This document shows positions 24,501 to 36,500 of a stretch of DNA of 64,000 nucleotides, one piece after another (position 1 is the first letter of the stretch; each line of letters begins with the position of its first letter). Source of the DNA: Phallusia mammillata. Taxonomy: Eukaryota; Chordata; Ascidiacea; Phlebobranchia; Ascidiidae. The translations under genes and the position numbers were made by a program. The DNA lies in NCBI GenBank assembly GCA_003260075.1, contig QLIY01000002.1:372746-436745 (forward strand), written 5' to 3'. The notes under the pieces were generated by a model. The model did not search any database and was not told the origin of the DNA. It saw only the letters and a list, made by a program, of their open reading frames with translations.

Positions 24501-27500
24501 ACAAAACTCGAGGTACAAATAATTTGTAATGTGGTAAGGCTTTAACTAATCGACATCGGTTAATCGGGAACTTCGCCTCATCCGGGCAATTTTTTTTTGT
24601 CCAAACGGGTCCGGATTAACCGATGTTTACTGTATGTGTGAAGCGATACAATATGGTAAAAAAAAACATTGTTCCCGTTTTGAGCCGTTTTTGATTATTT
24701 TTTCATCATCAAGATAACAATAGCGCCTTAAAACGAAATGGTATAGTTGTAGATATGAAGACCAGTGATCAAAATTTTGTAAACATGGTGCAATGTATAA
24801 ATCTTTGTCAAACACAATGGTTACTACGTTGTAATGCACAACAAAACACAATATACCCAAAAAAGCCATTGCTAGTGTATCAAAATAACAGCATTACAAA
24901 TTGAATCATACAGGAAAAAGTTCACCAAAAACCGACTCACATTTTGAAACGGCGAGTTTACGGAAGGTTCGACGTCCGCTCCGTTGCGAGTCAGCGACAG
25001 GAGTCGAACCGTCAACCCTTCGATCGTGCTGTTACAATCCAATAAAGATATCTGCGAAGACGGGCATCGCATAACATTATTACATTATAACTGTGAATGG
25101 TAAATTTCTAGCCAGTTAGAAAAAGGCTTAATGATATTCAGAGAAGGTTTCAGTTACTTTTTTGCTGAAAGTTATGTTTGGAGTTTTGTTTATTGTGGAT
25201 GTTTAATGTAGATATATTTACGCAGCCAATATTATTATGTATTTTTACTTCCTTAGGTAGTATACAAACGTATACATTAAAAGAAACGTCTATTATGGCC
25301 GAATGCTGGTTGACGAGCTAGCGACTTCACTGTATTTATGTATGTAAGTGGTATGAAACCGACCCATTGCATTTTCCACCAAAATTATCTAAATGTGGTT
25401 TTACAGGCTAGCTTCGTGCAGTCAACCATATCATGTATTTAGTGGTGTTAAAAGATACGCATTGTATTTTATCCAACGACAATTATCAACTAAATGTGGT
25501 CATACAAACTAACTGCGTGCAGTCGACCGTAATACGTATTGAAGTGGTGTGTATACAGACACATTGTGCCGTGATCGCTGGTCTGCATGAACGCTTAAGG
25601 GCTGATCCCAGTTATGAATAGTTGTTTATCTTAACAGACACATTGTATTCAAATCAACGACCCTAATCAACCCAAACGACGTCACAAGCTAGCTTCGTGC
25701 AGTCAAGCATGTCGTGTATGTAACCCAGAAACATATATATTTTATAAATGTAAAATTTTAACAGCTTAAATGTGACTCTGCAAGCCAGTTTCGCGTATTC
25801 AACCATACTGCAGGCAAAACTCGGTTTGGTCAGTTTCGGGTAGGCTTTTACGCTACTTCCTTGAAGGCAGTGCATGTTGGATATTGAATAAGGAAAACAA
25901 AGGCTTTGCCATAGGTGATGTCACAGGCCAAGTGAATCCCACCTACCTTTTCGTGACTGTGCTAAACGGTTGAAGTAAACAAAGTACCAAAGAGGCCATC
26001 CAGGAGTCAACCGTCACAATTTAATTGTAATCAGGGACAAAGCTTATGCCATGACCAAAACAATGATCAAAATCTACATTTTAGAAATGCAGAATAAGAC
26101 ATTATTTAAAATGAGTAATGGGACTTTTGACTGTTTTTTTATGTTTAAGAGCAATTTAGGTGTTTTTGACTATATTGCGTTTAAAGTTAGGTGTTACTGA
26201 CCCCCCCCCCCCATTATTTAAAATGAGTAATGGGACTTTTGACTGTTTTTTTATGTTTAATTAAGAGCAATTTAGGTGTTTTTGACTATATTGCGTTTAC
26301 AGTTAGGTGTTACTGACGTATGTGCATTATGTAATGGATAATGTCATGAGCATTTGTCTAAACATTAAAATTTTAGACGTTATACTTTTTATGTCTATAA
26401 GTAACCTTTTCAGGATTTTGCATTTAATTAATGAGGTGTATCACTTAATACTGTAAATACAAAGAAACTTATATAATTTAACTTCTAAGACTTCTAAAAT
26501 ACATTCAGGTTTGTGACATTTTGCTATATCACAAAAAAATGTTTCATCAGACTTTATAATAGGAAAGGTATTGATTTTCATGTGCAATTGTGTGTATAAT
26601 TAGTAAACTCCATAAAAAGTAATTTATCCTACCGACAATGGATTGTGGTTATAAACTTCCAGAAGCATTTGTCTTCGATCTGAAGTCCCCATAATCCCAA
26701 AGTTAAGTTCTTGTATGTTGTCTTGCTCCACTTTAAACTGAAAGGTTACAAAAAATAGTTTTTTCTCCTAAAAAGTGATAAAATGCCCCCCCCCCATCCC
26801 AAAGTTAAGTTCTTGTATGTTGTCTTGCTCCACTTTAAACTGAGAGGTTACAAAAAATAGTTTTTTTTCTACTAAAAAGTGATAAAATATGGTAAACAAT
26901 GCAACTGTGTAAAAAAATGTTTCTGATGTCCAGATGTTACTCAAAACTAAACACACATTTTGGGATGTTCTTTTTCAGATGGTGTAATTACCAGATTTTT
27001 ATTACCTAGAACAGGGGTGTGCAACTTGCGGCCCGCAGGCCAAATGCGGCCCTTGATTAAAAGTTGTGCGGCCCGCAGAGACGCTTGGATTTCAAATGTA
27101 CTGCTGGCAAACGAGTCCAATTGATATGTTTTGGGGAGATTAATGCACCCGATGCTATTTTTTGCGACCAGGCAACATGTGGCTAGAATCAAGCACGAAT
27201 TTTGCTTGGAGTGAGGCATATTTGGTATGAAACAAGTAAAATCACTTTGTGTCATACACAGGTGCGGCCCGCAATGTAATTTTGGCAATTGTTTTTGGCC
27301 CCACAGTAACAAAGGTTGCACACCCCTGACCTAGAATACATTGTTTGTAGACCCCCCCCCCAATGTTTCTGATGTCCAGATGTTACTCAAAACTAAACAC
27401 ACATTTTGGAATGTTTTTTTTTCTCACGTGTAATTACCAGATTCTTGTTACATAGAATGCATTGTTTGTAGTGTTTTATTGCAATTCTATGGTATTACAA

Positions 27501-30500
27501 TTTTGTTGAATCTACGTTGTTTTGCATATTTATTGCCTTTTTTATCACCACAACAATTATTTCAAACAAATGTTATTTTAAAAAAAATGATCATTAAAAA
27601 CACAAAAATTTTGCAATTTTTAAATATTTTGTATGAAGTATTCGGTGGACCCACAAATCACAATTAGAAAATAATATCGCTGATGATGGCATTAGAATTT
27701 GTCGAAACGCTTGAATAATAAAGCATGTCACTTTTTGCGTCTATTTGAGTCAGTATTTTCCTCACCAAACAAATACAAAACTTTTACACATTAAAACTAC
27801 CAACCAAAAAAAAAATTTTACCTTTAGAAAGCCAGTGAACGCTTGTAGCGGAAGTGAAAACGTGGAGACGTTTGTGTGAAGAATGAGTTGGTGGATCATG
27901 GTTATCTGCTGCCCTAGTGATTGGATCGCTGTAGGATTGCATTCGAGGATGAAACAAGCAACTGTGGCTTGCGTTGCGATGAGGACGGGACTTGAAAAGT
28001 TCGCAATCTGTGTGCAATACACCTTTATAATTTTTGTACAAGATTACACAAGATTTTAATTCAAAGCAGCAACATTTTTGACAAATAAATTTAAAATATA
28101 CTCATATTTAGATTATAGAGACACAACAGCTTTGCGATTTTTGCATAAAATTAAATACAGCAAGCCTTGGTTATTCCAGACCTGTTGGACCCTAAAAAGA
28201 TCGTCCGAAATTGGCAAAGATCTGACTTAAACGAATCCGTTTTAACGGATATTTACTGTACATACTTTGTAAAATATTGGGTAAAAAATATAGTTCAGGC
28301 CAATTATAACATAATTTGTTAAAGTATATGTCAAAAAGATAAACATAATTTTAATGTGTGTCTACATTTGCCAGTTTTTCAAATGTAACTAATTAAGATA
28401 AAAACTTTTTTTCAAATTAGAACCCTATTTTAATCATTTGCTATGACGACTTTCAATTATAGTATTGTACGACATGAAACAATATGTGCTTTGGGATAGT
28501 GCTAAATTTCTTTCTTTCAAGTCAAGTTAATTATTGACAGATTTAAGCAAATAAAAACACAGAAAAACTGCTGACGACCTGATAAAATTTTGTGGCCTCG
28601 TCGGGCAACTCCAGTTTATGCAAAATAATGGGAAATGAAAAAGTGTTTGTTAGGGACACCGCCCTTCGGATGGGACCTTGCACTCCGGATGAAGGAATGT
28701 GAAAGAAGGTATCCGTCTCGTTGTAACCTAACGTCCTGCGAACAAAACACCTAAATTGTTATCTTAGTAAATTTAGCAAAAACAAAGGTACAACCTTCAA
28801 AAAATTTAAAAAATCTAGAGAAGGAGAACGCTACATGTTTAGCACACATACATTAACAAAAACATAAATTTTAAAGTTTAATCTTTGTGGATATGTATGC
28901 TTTATTAAAACAATATTTGAGTGTACATTTTCCCAAACTACTTTTATTTTTGCATAATTGTTTAACGTAACTGCATAAAAGTTGGTAATATATTTAAGTA
29001 CTATTTTGCTTTTATTATTGGCATCACCACAAAAGATCCAAAAATTGGTATATTTTTCTGATAAAACTTTTATCTGTTTAGAAAACAAAAAATATATATG
29101 AAAGTCCAAGGCCTTCCTACCGTTAAACATAAAGGGAAAATTTTTTTAGTTTTTTTTTTGACTTACCCATTTAACACATCAGCGCTGTAAGGAATTGAAA
29201 TTTTTGCATAGCCCTTTTCTTTTGCCCTGATGACGATTTTTCCATTCCACTGTGCCTCATCTTTTACTTGTTGAACTGAAACAAAAATGAAATTAAATAA
29301 ATTAAAAAAATGGTTTAACACATTTAAAAGCCACTCAAAGCAGACTTTAATCTTCTCTAAATTGAGCAAAAATTTTAACAACATCAAAACATACACAGTA
29401 AACCCCGTGTTAATCCAGGTCTTCTCCTAATTTGGACAAAACTTGATACAAATGATTTGTAATGTGGGAAGGCTTTAACTAGTCGACTTCAGTTAACCTT
29501 GATTTTCACTCAATCTCGACAAATTTTGGTCCAAACAGGTCAAGATTAACAGAGGTTTGCTTTACTGCATGTAGATGTATTTTTATTTATTTTTTCATCA
29601 TAATTAAAACTGCCCCAAAAAATTTTTTTCACTTTTGAGAAAAAGCTATTGTAATTGATAAGTCGAAGGTTGTGTACCATTAATGACTTTAAATGAGTGA
29701 GAAATATAAATCAGGGCTATGTTGGTTGTTAAAAGTCATAACACTACAGGCAGATATGTAGGAGTGCATTAAATTACAAAAGGAAATTACACAAAAAACA
29801 ATACGCACATCCGGAAGCGCTACTGGTGTTAGCACGAACCTACCTAGTGTAGCGTAATGCCTTAAAACTGATGTTCCTTACATAGTAGAAAATTGCTGTG
29901 TTTTGATTAGGCTTTTATATAAGGCTTGATTAAGGCCTGAATACTTGGTGCTATAAAGTGCAGTAAAGGCCCATTTTTAACCAGTAATGACAAACACCTT
30001 TTTTAATCATTTAAGCTTAGTTTCAAAAGATTTATAATTTATCAGCAAACAAAAATGATGTACAATATTTTAAGAAGTAATGATAATAGGCATATGTCTG
30101 TTAAATTTGAACATTCATATTTGTTTAAACATTAACTGTTATAAATCATACTTATACACATTGATAAAAATTTTTAACCAAATTTGAATAAAATAAATTA
30201 CACTTTTTATATTTTACTTTTAAAAAATTACAGATTTCTTGTTCTGATACAACAATTCTTTACTACCCTAGACAATAGTGTACATTTATTTTAAGCCGAA
30301 CATTTACTGGTGCATTGATTGCATTACTTTTTAATAATAAACACCTCTTTTAACTAACGTAAGCAAAGGCAATTTTTTAATGGCATGGTTTTAATGGTTT
30401 GGGAAAAGACAAAAAAATGACCATGGCTTGATAATCCAATAATTAAAACTTTAACTTAAAAAACACAAATGATTGACCCACTGTGATTATAGCACTATAG

Positions 30501-33500
30501 CTTGGCCCAAGTAGTTACATAAAAAAACATATTTAACAAATATTTAATTGCTCACATTCCCCCCCCCCACAAAAAAATGACCATGGCTTGATAATCCAAT
30601 AATTAAAACTTTAACTCAAAAAACACAAATGATTGACCCACTGTGATTATAGTACTATAGGTTGGCCCAATTAGTTAGATAAAAAACATATTTAACAAAT
30701 ATTTAATTGCTCACATGCTATGTTTTTGACTTAGTTCAGCATTTAACACACTGAACATTTCTTATGGATTTCAGAAAATACAACTGAAACTTACCGTGAA
30801 ACGAAACATTGGCAACCCTCGTGTAGACAGCCTCGGAAGGTTTTAACTTCACTGGTTTAAAGTCGATTTGAACAGCCGTGTTTTCGGGTTGCGTTTGAAT
30901 TGAAGAAATTTGGACCTCTCTTTTGCCCGAGTTTAGTAAAAATAGATTGAGAGTTTTTGGTTCATCTGTGACAAAATGAAAAAAAATCTCAAAAAATCAA
31001 ACAAAGAACAATAAGTATTTTGTTTAGCATTACACCAGTTGAACGACAAATTTGTTAAATAGACAAAACTCAATCATGATTCAAATAATAGGACATTTGA
31101 GCCAATAACCCATGTTGTCTTAGGTTTGCTTGCTGGTTTATGTAACTGTTAAGTGATGACAATGTGATGATATGTAAAAAAAAACTTGACTTGACCTTTG
31201 TGTCTTGCCAGCATTTTTACCAATCTTTTAAAAATTAATGGTAAAAAAATTAACCACCAACTTTTTAAGTGGTCTAATGAGATGGTAAGTGGCAATTATA
31301 AGAAAATGGCCTGATTAAAAAAAGATTAACTGCTTTTAAACTACATTCACAACAAGATGCGTCTAAATGTCAAATGAGTTTGTAATTAGTTTTAAAATAC
31401 AACTAAATCAAGGTTTAAAAAATTGTGAGGCAAGTGTTTATAATAATTAAAAATATCAATGATCATTAAAGACTTTTGCAGTTAACAGTTAAAGCATTGG
31501 TATATATTTAACCAAAATACATACATATTTAAGCAAAGACTTTAATAGTAGCTAAACCAAGAACAAAAGTGCTGTTGAATACAGTTTATGCAAATTTATT
31601 AGCAATTTTATTCTTAACTGTGCATACATATTGCACTTAAAAATTACTTATTATTTTTCTTTGAGTAATTGTCCACCAATATTTGGAACAAATAGTTCGG
31701 ATTATTTTGTACAATAATTTGGTGCACCAAAATAAAATAAAACAAGAACTGCTTATGTGTATGAATAGACTGTCGATTAACATACAAATGGGATGAATTA
31801 ATACACACAAATGTTTGTGCCACTGCACATCGCGTGTACGGTGACACACAAAATGACATAATAGTCCTACACTGCAACAGCTCATAAAGATATGTCATAT
31901 GCGCAACGGATTTGACCCAGCACAGTTAATGGCATACATTATTTAGAAGTTAACAAGGAAGGGTTTGGGTACGTCCATTACACCAATATTGTAGCCACAC
32001 ATATAAGATAGCTCAGTTTTCTTGTACATGTGGCTACAATATTGTTTTTTGATTTAGGGTGGACATATACACTAAAAAGTTTGATTTTTAAACCTATAGT
32101 GGTATCGAAACCTTAACAGGATATTAGAAATGCATAAAAATGTCTGACATGTAAAAATTGTTTCAAAATTGGAATTCAAGATAGGTGACAAAATCAAACT
32201 TCAATTTAATTCTATTTTATGATGCTGATAAACTGAAATACATAAATTTTAAAATCTTTAAAAAACCCCCCCCCCCTTAGAAATGCATAAAAATGTCTGA
32301 CATGTAAAAATTGTTTCAAAATTGCAATTAAACTCAAGATAGGTGACAAAATCAAACTTCAATTTGATTCTATTTTATGATGCTGTTAAACTGAAATACA
32401 TAAATTTTAAAATCTTTAAAAAACTAATCACATAATGTTGTCATGGTCTTAAATATAAGTACAAAAGTCTGCAAAGAGTTTTTTTTAAGGGTATGACCTA
32501 TTTCAAGGTATTTTAAGACACTTTATTCATTAGTAGCATTCATATCTACCTTTTGTCCTTAGAGTTCCAAAGTCTAAGAGATCGAGTGAAGAATAAATCC
32601 CAGGAGCTGAATAAAAACGAACCATATTTGATTTATTAATAGCAAATTTGAATAGGATTAGCATATGCACTCAATGTTGCTGTAATTTATTTAAGCTATT
32701 GAAATGAATAAATTTGTCAAATATCATAGCAAAGTATTAATGATATGATATCAGAAAGGTTACTAAAACAGTTTTTTGTTTGGAACACGATATACGGATC
32801 TGTTCATAAGTTTAATTATGAAAAATAACGGCCCAAATATACATAAAAAACGACATGCTTTTTTTAAACGTTTCGGCAAATGCCATCATTACTGATATAA
32901 AGGCCACATCTGTTTGTTGTCAACTTAAAATCTTTTTCTAAAAAACAGGAATTTTTCTATGGTCAAAACACATATGCAAACTAATGCTGTTTTTCACCTT
33001 TAACCAACTTTGTTTCACTGGTGTCTACGCATTTTATAACCACTTTAAGTCTTTTGCATTGTTTTCTTGTTTATTGCACACCCTTATCGTGTTTTATCCA
33101 ACAGTTATGTGCCATGTACTGTGTTGTGTAACTTTTTTTGAAGAACTTTTAGGTCAAGTGAAAAGTAAAGCCAACTAATTTGTTGTCTTACCTGATGATA
33201 CTTCGACTTCTACCGGCAATATTAAATACTGCGCTGTGTCAGAATTGTTAGTTTTGATACGTATGTACGCTGTGTGGTTGTCTGCAACCTGGCCAAGAAA
33301 ACTTGCCCTCATTAATAGCTTGGTTTCATACGGCGGAATTTCCTGTCAATCACAATAACATGACAATAGGTAGCAGCTACAACCAGTAACAAGTAAATAC
33401 TGTTGTTGTTGTTAGACTAAAGCAGCTTAGCTCAAAATGTAGCACTTTAGTACAGTTTAATGACAAATTCTGGCATTCATGACAGCTCTAGAACCTCATC

Positions 33501-36500
33501 ACGTTTATAGAGCTCTTCTGGCAATTGTATTTTTTGTATTTTATTTGTATATTTGTAAATTACATATATACATATATATGTTTCAAGATACAATCGCCAG
33601 AAGAGCTCTATAAACTTGATATTATGCATGGCAGCAATAGCCTATATACAGAACCTCATTTTTAACCCTCTTAGCGACCAAAAACAGTCTAATCCTTTGT
33701 GTATAAGTTGCAAGTTTTTTGGTGTGTTTTTTGGATTTTACAATTTTTTAGGGGTCTGCTACCTGCAGTATTGTCGCAAATACATAAATCCCATGATTTC
33801 AGATCCGGAATTAATCACACAAATGACAACCATTGTTTTCTTTGCTGTAGTAAATTTTTTGCACAACAGTGGTGTCAAATTTCCACAAGCTAAAGTTTGA
33901 CATTGAGTAAGGACGATAAGCCAGACAATGCGGCTGTGAGTGTGATTTAAAGCTTTTTCTCAAAATTGCTTGCAAAATCATTTTTCGTATAGTCAGCGTT
34001 CACTAACTAGGATATTTTTGTGTTTAAACTAACATGGATCAAACTCTCTGCATTAGGAAGTTTTGTAATTACTCATAAAAATGTTTAGTGCGGGTTATGG
34101 CATATCAGAAGAAAATGTTATGTGTCTATTTTTGGCTTTTTTTGCCCTTTGTTATTTAATAAATAACCAGCAATCATTAAAATTTACCTTACTAACTTTA
34201 CATAGTTACATAGACTTTAAATATATTGATTTAGGAAATTGCTTTGCAACTATAATGTACACCTGTCTATAACTAAATGCCTCTCTGGGCCTAATAAAAT
34301 TATTCATTCCCAGAGGACTTATCTGCATTATATAATCATTCATGATGAAGTTTTAGACCTATTTCACCCGCTGCAACAGACTGTACTTGCATGACTTTAA
34401 TGTAAACACTTGTTAAATGTAGAAATCGCTTACCCAAGCTTTTTTAGTTGTTTCGTGGTGACCTGTGGGCAACTGTAGGTGTAGATAACCGCTCGACGTG
34501 TAAATTTCTGTCACCTGACATAAATAAACACATAAGTTCTTTACATGTAGGTGACATCTGTGCAACAAGCCAGAAAAAAATTTTGGCAATACCTCTTTAG
34601 AAATTATAACTTGGTGTTTGGTTTGCAAATACCCCAATTAAATACATGTTGGGATTTTTGCTAATAATTAACTGGGTTTAAACAACAAAATTCAAAGAAT
34701 CTTGTAACAACAAAATAAACATTACCTTTCAACGAAATAGCTAAAACATAGTACTATCAGTATGTTCAACCACCACAATATATATTAAAAATGTTAATTA
34801 AAGAAAAAATCATGGGTCCTTACCTGCAGTGGGGTCCCAGTTGGGTTGTGCATGCTTATTAGGGGTGAAAATGTGCTGTTTAATGATACTTTTGCCCCCA
34901 AGTAAGGCCGCAACCGATATGGGTTTGGGTTACCGACCCCAAAAACCTGTCAAATAATTAAATAAGTGAGAAAACGTTAAAAATTAGATGCATTGGACAC
35001 TTCTTCATTATGCTACTCAAAATGGTAATTGGAAATAAGCAAAAATAAGGACCCAAAAAGTCAGTAATAGACCAGCAAGAGTTTTTTTATGTCAGTAAAA
35101 GCTTCTTAACCAATTTACTACAATGACAATGTCACAATTCTTGCTTCAACACGCATCAACTATTTACAACAAAACGACTGGTCCAGCAAATTAAGTGATG
35201 CCATTATTCGGTTGATTGTGCTGGGGCCCGCAATAAGATCCATATGGTCGAGTTACATCAAATACTTAACGATCGTCTGAAGAGCGTTGAAACTGTGTCA
35301 CAGGTTTCTTTGTGTTCTTAACGTGGTCGACAAGAGTTGGACTTACTTGATATGAAAATGTGCCGATTGCAGTGTTGATGAATAACGTGTTCTCAACGTT
35401 ACCGATTACGCGCGCGAGGAATACCACTTCAAATGAAGTGTTGCATTTTGATAGAACAACCTGGGAAAAAGATTGTAATGAAGTATTGGGCATTTTGAGT
35501 AAAAAGGACACATTGGCAAATTAACTTTTTTCAAATTTTTACACAAGAAAATCACAAAGTCTATGTGACCAGCTACACCGATGAGACATTATATGTCAAA
35601 ACAGTGTCCACTGTCAGCAGCTAATTTATCATCAAAAAAAAAACTAAAACTAAAAGTGTAATTTAATGCACATTGGCAGTAGGGTTTTGGATGTGACAAT
35701 TTTTAAGATTTACAGAAAATAAATTTTTGGGCTTACTTTTTCATCAAAAAACGAAGAATGAAAATGTGATGTTCTCGCAGATATTGATATTAACTGCAAA
35801 GGTTTTGTTTCGCTTGGGTTGAAGATATATACCAGTCTCGTCACTGGTATACCAACTGGTCTGTAAGTGAAAGTGAGTTAATACACAGATTGTCACGACA
35901 ATCAATAATTGATAAACACCAACCAGATAGTCTAATATTTGGGAAACAATCTTACATTTATACCCAAAAATTTGGTACTTCTTTTGCAACAGAAACAAAA
36001 AACTTAAAAAATCTGATATTCTTATTAAAGTCACCAAAGCTACTCACAATAACACACAATTTAAAGCAACAATTTGTTGAAAACAGGGCAAAAAAGGCAT
36101 TGTTTTTCATTAAAGTTTGAGATAGAAAGTTTTTAAGAGTGAAATTGGCTTGAGGAAAATGTTTCACAATCTGGATTGGTTCACAATATGTTGCATTACA
36201 CATATGCCACAAAAATCCATTGACTTACTGCGATCCAAAGTCAAGATATGGAGGATCGAATTGTATTCGATTTTGTGCTGATAAAAAAGGTCTGCATAAA
36301 AAGTAAAACACATTTTTGTTTGTTTAAACTTTAAAGCATTATATCGCAAATTTATTGGTAAACTTACAGGTCGCGCAAATTTTCTGTGTCAAGATTCTGT
36401 GACTAAAAAAGAAAGAAAGAAGTTTTAATGTGATGATTGACAGAATTTAAATTTTACAAGTTTTTTTTATGTCAAAAAGGATCAGTTGTCTCATAATCAC

